Source: Actinomycetota bacterium (GTDB lineage: Bacteria > Actinomycetota > Actinomycetes > Actinomycetales > Microbacteriaceae). From it: a DNA stretch of 7,805 nucleotides. Where the stretch lies: NCBI GenBank assembly GCA_027728145.1, contig JAQBZV010000043.1, positions 1 to 7,805 of the forward strand. Direction: 5' to 3'. A program made the position numbers and the translations under genes. Shown here piece by piece: positions 1-6,980 of the stretch; position 1 is the stretch's first letter; every line of letters starts with the position of its first letter. The notes under the pieces were generated by a model that ran no database searches, was not told the DNA's origin, and saw nothing but the letters and a program-made list of their open reading frames with translations.

Positions 1-22
1 ACCTTCATGTCTCCCAGCGTAT

Positions 23-1930
23 CTAGTCGTTTTGACGCTTGAGGCGCGAGGCAGTCCGCGCGCGAAGCGTCTGATCGAGCTCCACTTTCCGGATCCTCAC
101 AATCTCCGGGGTGACTTCCACGCACTCGTCTTCCCGGGCAAACTCAAGGCACTCCTCGAGCGACAGCTGACGCGGTGGGGTGAGACGCTCCAGTTCCTCA
201 GCAGTGGAGGAGCGAATATTGTTGAGCTTCTTCTCCTTGGTGATGTTCACATCCATGTCATCAGCGCGAGAGTTTTCCCCCACCACCATGCCCTCATAGA
301 CGGCGTCACCGGGCTTCACAAAAAAGCTCATCCGCTCCTGCAGCGCCATCATCGCGTTGGAGGTCACAACACCTTGGCGGTCCGCAACAATCGAGCCAGA
401 GTTTCGTGTCACGATCGCCCCAGCCCAGGGACCAAACCCTGCAGCAATCGCGTTGGCGATTCCCTGACCCCGGGTCATCGTCAGAAACTCGGTGCGAAAC
501 CCAATCAGTCCTCTGGAGGGGACCGTGAATTCCATCCGAACCCACCCGGTTCCATGATTCGACATGTTGTCCATGCGGCCTTTGCGGGCGGCAAGAAGCT
601 GAGTGATGGCTCCCACAAACTCCTCGGGGGCATCAACGGTCAGCGCTTCGAGCGGTTCATGCGTCGCGCCATCGACCTGCTTGGTGACCACCTGCGGTTT
701 TCCAACGTTGAGCTCAAATCCTTCGCGGCGCATGTTCTCCACCAGGATGGCAAGCGCGAGCTCTCCTCGGCCCTGGACCTCCCACGCATCGGGGCGTCCC
801 ACGTCGACCACGTTGACGGAGACATTTCCGATCAGTTCGCGATCCAAACGGTCCTTCACCATGCGGCCCGTGAGCTTGTGGCCTTTCACGGTGCCCGCAA
901 GAGGTGACGTGTTGGTCCCGATGGTCATCGAGATGGCGGGCTCGTCCACCGTGATGGCCGGCAGAGGTCTCACATCATCGGCATCGGCAATTGTTTCGCC
1001 GATGGTGATCTCTTCGATTCCCGCGACGGCGACAATATCGCCGGCCATGGCACTCTCGGCGGGGTAGCGCTCGAGGGCGCGGGTTTTCAGCAGCTCGGTG
1101 ATGCGAACGTTTTGGATGGATCCGTCGTGCTTCACCCACGCCACGGTCTGACCCTTGGTGATGGAACCTTGGAACACCCGGAGTAGAGCAATACGTCCCA
1201 GGAACGGTGAGGCATCCAGGTTGGTGACGTGGGCTTGAAGGGGGTGCTCGTCGTCATAGCTGGGTGCGGGGATGTGGGTCATGATGGCGCCAAACAGCGG
1301 CTCCAAATCAGCGTTGTCCGGCAGTGAACCATCGGAGGGACGATTCGTGGAAGCGGCGCCTTCACGACCCGAGGCATAAATGATGGGCAATTCGAGCAGT
1401 GAGTCCACATCCACGTCGGGGACCTCGTCGGCGAGGTCCGAGGCAAGCCCTAAGAGTAAATCCTGGGTTTCGTGAACGACAGCATCAATGCGGGAGTCGG
1501 GACGATCGGTCTTGTTGACCACCAGAATCACGGGCAACTTGGCGGCAAGCGCCTTCCGCAACACAAAGCGGGTTTGGGGCAGTGGTCCCTCTGAGGCGTC
1601 CACCAGGAGCACGACACCATCAACCATGCTGAGGCCGCGCTCGACTTCACCACCGAAATCGGCGTGACCGGGGGTGTCGATCACGTTAATGGTGATTTCT
1701 TTCCCCTCGGAGTGCGGGCCGGCGTAGGTGACGGCGGTGTTCTTGGCAAGAATTGTGATGCCTTTTTCTTTTTCCAGATCGCCCGAGTCCATCGCGCGAT
1801 CGGCAGCGGCGGCGTGGGCAGAAAAAGCACCCGTCTGGGTGAGCATCGCATCGACCAGGGTAGTTTTACCGTGGTCTACGTGAGCAACGATGGCGACGTT
1901 TCGCACATCATCGCGAGTGGCATGAGCCAT
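23..1930 (-). CDS. typA: Translational GTPase TypA/BipA
   Basis: This is a ribosome-binding GTPase of the EF-G/LepA class. The family is known for roles in large-subunit assembly and in growth under cold or other stress; it acts in the cytoplasm on the 70S/50S particle. All five GTPase motifs are visible: G1 AHVDHGKT (residues 16-23), G2 EKEKGITI (53-60), G3 DTPGH (85-89), G4 NKTD (139-142) and G5 SGREG (187-191). The G2 motif has Lys where ERERGITI is usual, a conservative change. A beta-barrel domain II follows (about 228-305), then EF-G-like domains. The TypA-specific C-terminal region contains SRGLIGFRTEF near residue 475, and the protein ends in a basic tail. Its 635 residues fit the family (about 600-640). 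The ATG at 1930 is supported by AAGGA seven bases upstream. The gene stands alone on the minus strand, divergent from the redox gene at 2030. The identification is very secure. Confidence 0.98.
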   Translation of the reverse strand: MAHATRDDVRNVAIVAHVDHGKTTLVDAMLTQTGAFSAHAAAADRAMDSGDLEKEKGITILAKNTAVTYAGPHSEGKEITINVIDTPGHADFGGEVERGLSMVDGVVLLVDASEGPLPQTRFVLRKALAAKLPVILVVNKTDRPDSRIDAVVHETQDLLLGLASDLADEVPDVDVDSLLELPIIYASGREGAASTNRPSDGSLPDNADLEPLFGAIMTHIPAPSYDDEHPLQAHVTNLDASPFLGRIALLRVFQGSITKGQTVAWVKHDGSIQNVRITELLKTRALERYPAESAMAGDIVAVAGIEEITIGETIADADDVRPLPAITVDEPAISMTIGTNTSPLAGTVKGHKLTGRMVKDRLDRELIGNVSVNVVDVGRPDAWEVQGRGELALAILVENMRREGFELNVGKPQVVTKQVDGATHEPLEALTVDAPEEFVGAITQLLAARKGRMDNMSNHGTGWVRMEFTVPSRGLIGFRTEFLTMTRGQGIANAIAAGFGPWAGAIVTRNSGSIVADRQGVVTSNAMMALQERMSFFVKPGDAVYEGMVVGENSRADDMDVNITKEKKLNNIRSSTAEELERLTPPRQLSLEECLEFAREDECVEVTPEIVRIRKVELDQTLRARTASRLKRQND

Positions 1931-1937
1931 GAGAGTG

Positions 1938-1942
1938 TCCTT
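1938..1942 (-). promoter_or_regulatory. Ribosome binding site of typA
   Basis: On the minus strand AAGGA lies seven bases before the ATG at 1930. This is normal Shine-Dalgarno spacing and fixes the typA start. No other in-frame start lies close by. Confidence 0.75.
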
Positions 1943-1944
1943 AA

Positions 1945-1981
1945 GGGGCTTGGTGGCGCAGAAACTATCAACCCAAGCCCT
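1945..1981 (-). repeat. Inverted repeat in the typA leader
   Basis: GGGCTTGG (1946-1953) and CCAAGCCC (1973-1980) are exact 8-base reverse complements separated by 19 bases. A G-T pair at 1945/1981 could extend the stem by one. The repeat lies directly upstream of the typA ribosome binding site. The loop contains a weak TAnnnT element on the minus strand (TAGTTT, at 1967-1962), which would give a leader of about 25 bases, but no convincing -35 box pairs with it. The repeat could be an operator, a leader hairpin if transcription starts further upstream, or chance. No U-run follows it, so it does not look like a terminator. Confidence 0.35.
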
Positions 1982-2002
1982 GCCCCCCTATCTTACCGGG
2001 CT

Positions 2003-2020
2003 CTAAGCCTGGGGCTTTAG
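2003..2020 (+). repeat. Small imperfect hairpin before the DCC gene
   Basis: CTAAGCC (2003-2009) can pair with GGCTTTAG (2013-2020) across a 3-base TGG loop, with one bulged T. Its right arm overlaps the proposed -10 box at 2018-2023. It may be a protein-binding dyad or chance, since the stem is short. Confidence 0.25.
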
Positions 2021-2030
2021 CATGGAGGTA
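2018..2030 (+). promoter_or_regulatory. Candidate leaderless promoter of the DCC-CPBP-Prx operon
   Basis: TAGCAT (2018-2023) fits the actinobacterial -10 pattern TAnnnT and matches TATAAT at four of six positions. It ends six bases before the A of the ATG at 2030, so transcription would start at or next to that A. A weak -35-like TTACCG sits at 1993-1998, with a long 19-base spacer. GGAGG at 2024-2028 looks like a Shine-Dalgarno but is only one base from the ATG, too close to work normally. An in-frame stop at 2018-2020 excludes a longer start. No ATG, GTG or TTG occurs downstream before the conserved Cys motif. Leaderless initiation is the simplest reading, but it is inferred. Confidence 0.45.
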
Positions 2031-2425
2031 TGCCTCGCCACAGCGCCATTGATACGCACGTCCTCGTCTATGACGGTGACTGTGCGTTTTGCACGCTCTG
2101 GGTGAACCGTTTGCGGAGGTGGCTCCCGGTGTTTCCTGAGGCAAAGACGTCGCAGAGCATCGCTCTTGACACCTATGCACTCACGTCGGAGGATGTCGAG
2201 AAGTTCGTCTGGTACATCTCGCCGTCCCACCAATACGCGGGTCACTTGGCAGCGAGTGCGCTCCTGCGCGCTCAGCCGCGATTCGGTCTTCGCTTCCTGG
2301 GGTGGTTGCTCGCCACTTGGCCCATTTCGTGGGCTGGTGCCGGGGTTTATGCGTTTGTCTCCAGGTTCCGGCATGTTCTTCCTGGGGGAACACCGTCGTG
2401 TGATCCGGCACTGCCCACCCGCTAA
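2030..2425 (+). CDS. DCC-family (DUF393) thiol-disulfide oxidoreductase-like protein
   Basis: This small protein of 131 residues belongs to the DCC/DUF393 family (YuxK-like). The family is named for the DxxCxxC motif near the N-terminus and is thought, mostly by analogy to thioredoxin folds, to have thiol-disulfide redox activity. Its substrate is not established. The motif is clear as YDGDCAFC, with Asp15, Asp17, Cys18 and Cys21. A GHLAASALL segment follows (about residues 73-81), then a hydrophobic stretch and the family's usual C-terminal block, here VYAFVSRFRHVLPGG. There is no signal peptide, so a cytoplasmic location is likely. It is first in a plus-strand run of three genes; only two bases separate its TAA from the CPBP gene. 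The start at 2030 is the only usable one, although its ribosome binding site is badly spaced (see the promoter entry). The family call is secure; the biological role is unknown. Confidence 0.88.
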   Translation: MPRHSAIDTHVLVYDGDCAFCTLWVNRLRRWLPVFPEAKTSQSIALDTYALTSEDVEKFVWYISPSHQYAGHLAASALLRAQPRFGLRFLGWLLATWPISWAGAGVYAFVSRFRHVLPGGTPSCDPALPTR

Positions 2426-2427
2426 GC

Positions 2428-3186
2428 ATGTCTAAAGCGAGGCTCGTTACCGAGATCATCATTGTCTTGGGGCTCAGCATTGGGATGAGCGCCCTCTACT
2501 CGGTGGTGAACATCGCGGTTCGTCTCTCCCGGGAGCAGGGTCTTTCGGCCCAAACAGCAACGCTGAATCGCTCGGCCAGCGAACTGGAGTGGGCTGATTT
2601 TCTCTACCAAACCCTTGGTATTGTCTCGAGCTTGGTCCCGGTTGCTCTGGTGGTGTTCCTGCTGTGGAATAGCCAAAAACCCCACTTAGGGGCTTTGGGC
2701 CTGGATGGCACCAAGCCCGGGAGAGATTCCGCTGCGGGGGTGGGTCTGGCCGCCCTGATTGGCATTCCAGGCCTTGGTCTCTATCTGCTCGGCCGAGTAC
2801 TCGATATCACCGTCACCGTTGTGCCCACCGCACTCACCACTTACTGGTGGACCATTCCCATGCTTATTGCCCTGGCGCTTCGCGCCGGAATCCTCGAAGA
2901 GGTCATCGCGGTGGGGTATCTCTTTGCGAGGCTTCGGGAACTCGGTGTCTCCACGTGGGGAATCATTCTGATCCAGTCTGTCCTGCGCGCGAGCTATCAC
3001 CTCTATCAGGGGTTCGGTGCTTTCGTAGGAAACTTTGTGATGGGACTCATCTTCGGCTGGATCTATGCAAAAACGGGGCGTCTAGCGCCGTTGATTATCG
3101 GTCACACCGTGATCGATATCGTCGCTTTCGTCGGATATCCCCTCGCTGTGAGCTTTATGCCGGAAATTCTCGGGATAGTGCTCTAG
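2428..3186 (+). CDS. CPBP family intramembrane metalloprotease homologue
   Basis: This is an integral membrane protein of 252 residues from the CPBP (CAAX protease and bacteriocin-processing, ABI) family. Hydrophobic segments lie at about residues 6-31, 59-80, 101-124, 139-155, 175-186, 196-213 and 221-248. The motifs appear in order: EE at 157-158 (EEVIAVGYLFARL), RASYHLYQG with Arg187 and His191, Asn202 in GNF, and HTVID with His226 and Asp230. These glutamates and histidines are the expected metal-site and catalytic residues. The arginine of the canonical EExxxR motif is Val162 here, a variant I recall from actinobacterial relatives. The ATG lies two bases after the DCC stop with no visible Shine-Dalgarno, which suggests translation by re-initiation. 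Family members process prenylated proteins or peptides, confer bacteriocin self-immunity, or have no known substrate. Neighbouring redox genes do not settle which applies. Confidence 0.88.
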   Translation: MSKARLVTEIIIVLGLSIGMSALYSVVNIAVRLSREQGLSAQTATLNRSASELEWADFLYQTLGIVSSLVPVALVVFLLWNSQKPHLGALGLDGTKPGRDSAAGVGLAALIGIPGLGLYLLGRVLDITVTVVPTALTTYWWTIPMLIALALRAGILEEVIAVGYLFARLRELGVSTWGIILIQSVLRASYHLYQGFGAFVGNFVMGLIFGWIYAKTGRLAPLIIGHTVIDIVAFVGYPLAVSFMPEILGIVL

Positions 3187-3197
3187 CGTGACCTTTC

Positions 3198-3671
3198 GTG
3201 ACAACTCCCGAAATCGGTCAACTAGCTCCTGACTTCACCCTCCCCGGAATCACCCTGGTCGAGGGGGAACCGGTCAAGTCACACTTCACGCTCTCAGAGC
3301 GGCGCGGTCGCCCCGTTGTTCTGGCCTTCTATCCGGCGGATAACTCGCCTGGGTGCACGGCGCAACTGTGTAGCTACCAGGACGAGATGGACATGTTCCG
3401 GAACTTAGGCGCCGATATCTGGGGCATCTCCCGACAAGCCACCGGGTCTCACGAAAAGTTCGCCCGCACCAAGCGCCTGGGTTTCCCCCTGCTCTCGGAT
3501 GAAAAGGGCGACGTCGTCAACGCCTACGGCGTCGGTCTTTTGGGTCTCGGTGTTCGTCGCAGCATTTTCATTATCGACACCGATGGTGTCCTCGCGTGGA
3601 AGCACGTCGCACTGGTCGGAGTCACCTTCCAAAGCGCTGACACTCTCAAGCGCGAACTTCTGAAGCTTTAG
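3198..3671 (+). CDS. Peroxiredoxin, BCP/PrxQ type (thiol peroxidase)
   Basis: This is a cytoplasmic Cys-dependent peroxidase of 157 residues that reduces hydrogen peroxide and organic peroxides, usually with thioredoxin as the reductant. The active-site pattern PxxxSxxC is clear: Pro46, Ser50 and peroxidatic Cys53 in [11 protein letters not shown]. Cys58, five residues on, sits where the resolving Cys of E. coli BCP lies, so an intramolecular disulfide (atypical 2-Cys) mechanism is expected. Arg121 in [11 protein letters not shown] is the likely conserved active-site arginine. The N-terminus ([11 protein letters not shown]) and the length match BCP/PrxQ. The start is GTG at 3198: an in-frame stop at 3189 excludes longer forms, and no clear Shine-Dalgarno is seen. 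It begins 11 bases after the CPBP stop, so co-transcription is likely. Its TAG overlaps the convergent gcvP TAA. The family call is secure. Confidence 0.95.
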   Translation: MTTPEIGQLAPDFTLPGITLVEGEPVKSHFTLSERRGRPVVLAFYPADNSPGCTAQLCSYQDEMDMFRNLGADIWGISRQATGSHEKFARTKRLGFPLLSDEKGDVVNAYGVGLLGLGVRRSIFIIDTDGVLAWKHVALVGVTFQSADTLKRELLKL

Positions 3672-6601
3672 GCAAACGCCTCAATCGGGGGGCACGCACA
3701 CACCAGGTTGCGATCCCCGAACGCCTGGTCAATGCGTCTCACCGGTGGCCAGAACTTGCTCGCCACACCGGGGAACGCCGCCAAGGAGACTCCCGCGTCC
3801 ACCGCGGTGGCGTGCTGTGCCGGATAGGCTGCGATCTCGCGGGAATAGGGGTGTGACCAGTCGGTTCCACTCACGTGAGCTGCTGTGTGAGGGGCGTTCA
3901 CCAACGGGTTGTCCTCCGCGGGCCACACACCTGCAGCGACCTCGTCGGCTTCCCGGCGGATACTGATCATCGCGTCGATAAACCGATCGATTTCGCCGAG
4001 GTCTTCGCTCTCGGTGGGCTCAATCATCAGCGTTCCCGCCACCGGGAACGACATCGTGGGAGCGTGGAAACCGTAGTCCACGAGGCGCTTGGCGACATCA
4101 TCAACGGTGATTCCCGTCGCCTGGGTCAGGGGTCGAATGTCGAGCACTGCCTCGTGGGCGACCAAACCGTTCTCGCCCGTGTAGAGCACGGGGTAGTAAT
4201 CCCGCAGTCGTGCCGCCACATAGTTGGCGGCCAGCACCGCGGACGCGGTGGCTTTCGCCAATCCGTCGGGGCCCATCATCCGGATGTAGGCCCAGGGGAT
4301 CGGCAAGATGCTCGGGCTGCCATAGGGCGCAGCCGAGACGGGAACGCCGCCGTGAATCACAGACCCCGGTTCGCCAGTCTCCTGGTCAAAGGGTGGGTGC
4401 TGGGTCATCTGGGCGAGCGGGTGTCCCGGGAGGAAGGGTGCCAGGTGGGCTTTCGCGCCGACCGGACCCACACCCGGTCCCCCACCGCCGTGGGGAATAC
4501 AGAAGGTTTTGTGGAGATTGAGGTGGGAGACGTCTCCCCCAATGTCGCCGTAGCGGGCAAACCCGACCAGAGCGTTCAAGTTGGCGCCATCGATGTAGAC
4601 CTGGCCTCCGGCCTGGTGCACCGCATCGGTCACATCTTTGATGCCGTGCTCATAGACGCCGTGGGTGGAGGGGTAGGTGACCATCAGGGCCGCCAGGTTG
4701 TCCCCGTGCTCGGCAATCTTGGCCATCACATCGTCGATGTCGACATCGCCGTTGTCTTTACAGGCCACCACCACAACCTGCATGCCCGCAAGCACAGCGC
4801 TCGCAGCATTGGTGCCGTGTGCGCTGGAGGGGATCAAACAGATGGTGCGGTGAGCATCACCCCTGGAGAGGTGATAGCCCCGAATAGCCAGAAGCCCTGC
4901 GTATTCACCCTGGCTGCCAGCATTTGGCTGCAAAGAAATCGAGTCATACCCGGTGAGCTCAGAAAGCCACGTCTCCAGGTGAGACATCATGATCAAATAC
5001 CCCTGGGTGTCCTCAGTGGGAGCAAACGGGTGCAAAGAGTTGAACTCGGGCCAACTAACCGCCTCCATCTCGGTGGCGGCATTGAGTTTCATCGTGCAAC
5101 TGCCGAGTGGAATCATGCCGCGATCCAGGGCGTAGTCCTTGTCCGAGAGTCGCTTGATGTAGCGCATCATCGAGGTTTCGGAGCGGTGCGTGTGAAACAC
5201 GGGGTGGGCGAGGAACTCACTGGTGCGCACCTGATCCGAGGGCAGTGCCGCATCGGAGGTCGCCCCGGTGTAGTCGGGCAGCTCAAACAGCGTCGCCAGT
5301 GTCTGCTCCAGGGAACCACTAAGAATGCCGGTGTGACCTCCCACACTGGTTTCATCCAGGGACAGTGACACAGTGTCAGCATCGACCAGGGTGATGAGCA
5401 CACCCAGCTCTTGGGCCTTAGTCCGCAGTGCCGCAGCGTGGCCGGGGGTCCTAATGGAGAGAGTGTCAAAGAAGTTCTCGTGCAGAACCTCGTGACCGGC
5501 AGCTACCAGGGCGTCTCGGAGCCCCGCGGTCTTCTCAGCCACGTCACGGGCGATGCTCTTCAGACCTTCGGGGCCGTGATAGACCGCGAACATTCCGGCC
5601 ATGACGGCCAAGAGAACCTGGGCGGTGCAGATGTTGCTGGTCGCCTTGTCGCGACGAATGTGTTGTTCGCGGGTTTGGAGGGTCAAGCGGTAGGCGGGAT
5701 TTCCCTCGGCGTCCTTGGAGACACCAATCAGGCGGCCCGGGAGCTGGCGCTCCAGGCCCTCCTTGACGGCCAGGTAACCAGCGTGAGGGCCACCAAAGCC
5801 CAGGGGAATACCAAAGCGCTGAGTGGTTCCCGCAGCGATGTCGGCACCCATCTCACCGGGAGAGCGAAGCAGAGTCATCGCGAGAAGGTCCGCCGCCACA
5901 ATGGCGAGTCCCCCCTGGGCTTTGGTCGCCTCGATCACGGAGCTTGGGTCCCAGATGCGACCAGAGGCACCCGGGTATTGAATGAACGCTCCAAAGTGTT
6001 CCGGAAGGTCCCCCTGGAAATCTGTCGTCACGATCTCGATACCGAGGGGTTCTGCCCGACCCGCCAAGACAGCGAGGGTTTGCCCAAACGCGTCAGCGTC
6101 CACCAGGAACACATTGGACGCCTGACCGGAGGCGCGCCTCGCTAGAAGCATCGCTTCAGCGACCGCGGTGCCCTCATCGAGCATGGAGGCGTTAGCGGTG
6201 TGAAGCCCGGTGAGGTCCGCGACCATGGTCTGGAAGTTCAACAGCGCCTCCAGGCGGCCCTGCGAGATTTCTGGTTGGTAGGGGGTGTAAGCGGTGTACC
6301 AGCTCGGGTTTTCCAGAATGGTGCGCTTGATCACCGAGGGTGTGTAGGTGCCGTAGTAGCCCTGTCCGAGCAGGGACCTCCGCACCGTGTTGGCATCAGC
6401 GAGTGCCCGCAACTCCGCCAGGGTCTCGGCTTCCGAGGCAGCAGCGGGGATGACCGAGCGAGCAATTTCTGCCATCCGCAGGTGCCCGGGCACCGCAGCG
6501 TTCATCAGGTCCTCCAGGGTCGAATACCCGATGCGATTGAGCATCAGAGCCTGTTGGTCTGAATCTGTCCCAATGTGACGAGCAGAAAAAGCAGTAGCCA
6601 T
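3668..6601 (-). CDS. gcvP: Glycine dehydrogenase (decarboxylating), P-protein of the glycine cleavage system
   Basis: This PLP enzyme decarboxylates glycine and passes the aminomethyl group to the lipoyl arm of GcvH. It is the long single-chain form (977 residues), not the split GcvPA/GcvPB pair. The N-terminal half has the family opening (ARHIGTD, residues 7-13), [10 protein letters not shown] (82-91) and [14 protein letters not shown] (105-118). The C-terminal half has [10 protein letters not shown] (498-507), [10 protein letters not shown] (592-601) and a glycine-rich loop HGGGGPG (704-710). LHKTFC at 696-701 marks Lys698 as the PLP-binding lysine. I chose the ATG at 6601 over the in-frame TTG at 6616. 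GGAGAG lies seven bases before the ATG, and the TTG form would overlap gcvH and begin within that ribosome binding site. The gene follows the gcvH stop by four bases, so it is translated from the same message. The 3' end overlaps the convergent peroxiredoxin gene by four bases. Confidence 0.98.
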   Translation of the reverse strand: MATAFSARHIGTDSDQQALMLNRIGYSTLEDLMNAAVPGHLRMAEIARSVIPAAASEAETLAELRALADANTVRRSLLGQGYYGTYTPSVIKRTILENPSWYTAYTPYQPEISQGRLEALLNFQTMVADLTGLHTANASMLDEGTAVAEAMLLARRASGQASNVFLVDADAFGQTLAVLAGRAEPLGIEIVTTDFQGDLPEHFGAFIQYPGASGRIWDPSSVIEATKAQGGLAIVAADLLAMTLLRSPGEMGADIAAGTTQRFGIPLGFGGPHAGYLAVKEGLERQLPGRLIGVSKDAEGNPAYRLTLQTREQHIRRDKATSNICTAQVLLAVMAGMFAVYHGPEGLKSIARDVAEKTAGLRDALVAAGHEVLHENFFDTLSIRTPGHAAALRTKAQELGVLITLVDADTVSLSLDETSVGGHTGILSGSLEQTLATLFELPDYTGATSDAALPSDQVRTSEFLAHPVFHTHRSETSMMRYIKRLSDKDYALDRGMIPLGSCTMKLNAATEMEAVSWPEFNSLHPFAPTEDTQGYLIMMSHLETWLSELTGYDSISLQPNAGSQGEYAGLLAIRGYHLSRGDAHRTICLIPSSAHGTNAASAVLAGMQVVVVACKDNGDVDIDDVMAKIAEHGDNLAALMVTYPSTHGVYEHGIKDVTDAVHQAGGQVYIDGANLNALVGFARYGDIGGDVSHLNLHKTFCIPHGGGGPGVGPVGAKAHLAPFLPGHPLAQMTQHPPFDQETGEPGSVIHGGVPVSAAPYGSPSILPIPWAYIRMMGPDGLAKATASAVLAANYVAARLRDYYPVLYTGENGLVAHEAVLDIRPLTQATGITVDDVAKRLVDYGFHAPTMSFPVAGTLMIEPTESEDLGEIDRFIDAMISIRREADEVAAGVWPAEDNPLVNAPHTAAHVSGTDWSHPYSREIAAYPAQHATAVDAGVSLAAFPGVASKFWPPVRRIDQAFGDRNLVCACPPIEAFA

Positions 6602-6605
6602 CGTC

Positions 6606-6980
6606 TTACTCTCCAATCAGTGCGGTGTAGGCGGTAGCGTCCAAAAGCTCCGGAAGTTCAGCAAAGCGGACCTTGATCAGCCAGCCATCGCCGTAGGGGT
6701 CCGAGTTGACGGTGTCGGGGGCGTCGACAACAGCGTTGTTGGCCTCGACAACCTCACCGGCAACGGGGGCAAAGATCTCGCCGACAGATTTGGTGGACTC
6801 CACCTCGCCGACAATCGCGCCCTGCTGGACACTGTCACCGACCTTGGGGAGAGCAACGAAAACCACATCACCCAAAGCGTCCGCGGCGTACTGGGTGATG
6901 CCGATGGTGGCCACATCGCCCGCAACCTGAACCCATTCATGATCGGAGGTGTAGTGCAGAGAATCAGGAACGTGGCTCAC
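6606..6980 (-). CDS. gcvH: Glycine cleavage system H-protein (lipoyl carrier)
   Basis: This small acidic carrier of 124 residues holds lipoate on a lysine and shuttles the aminomethyl group from GcvP to GcvT, then the reduced lipoyl arm to dihydrolipoamide dehydrogenase. The lipoylation motif [12 protein letters not shown] places the modified residue at Lys64. The family opening YTSDHEWV (residues 10-17) and [12 protein letters not shown] (27-38) are also typical, and the length is usual. The start is GTG at 6980, whose GTGA overlaps the gcvT stop by four bases. AGAAGG lies seven bases before it. The overlap indicates translational coupling to gcvT. Its own 3' end contains the ribosome binding site of gcvP. 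Lipoate attachment genes are not in this window. Confidence 0.98.
   Translation of the reverse strand: MSHVPDSLHYTSDHEWVQVAGDVATIGITQYAADALGDVVFVALPKVGDSVQQGAIVGEVESTKSVGEIFAPVAGEVVEANNAVVDAPDTVNSDPYGDGWLIKVRFAELPELLDATAYTALIGE
6609..6614 (-). promoter_or_regulatory. Ribosome binding site of gcvP inside the gcvH 3' end
   Basis: GGAGAG on the minus strand lies within the last codons of gcvH, seven bases before the ATG at 6601. This decides the gcvP start in favour of the ATG over the TTG at 6616. Confidence 0.75.

Noticed and set aside
1..22. Bases left of the typA stop codon
   Set aside because: Too short to hold a supportable gene or terminator within the window.
32..907. Open frame of 291 codons on the plus strand opposite typA
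   Set aside because: It lies wholly antisense to a well-identified gene, has no family motifs, and its composition is what the mirrored codons of a GC-rich gene produce.
1968..2374. Minus-strand open frames over the divergent gap and the DCC gene
   Set aside because: They mirror the DCC coding sequence and have no recognisable domain; the plus-strand reading has the clear DxDCxxC motif.
3670..3681. Possible bidirectional terminator AGGC-AAAC-GCCT between peroxiredoxin and gcvP
   Set aside because: The stem is only four pairs and neither strand has a following T-run, so it does not meet the pattern of an intrinsic terminator.
3875..5368. Open frame of 497 codons on the plus strand opposite gcvP
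   Set aside because: Long antisense frames are common opposite GC-rich genes. The protein is low in recognisable structure, rich in Gly, His, Val and Arg, and has no motif or ribosome binding site that stands out.
5411..6145. Open frame of 244 codons on the plus strand opposite gcvP
   Set aside because: Same reason: antisense to conserved P-protein sequence with no independent coding evidence.
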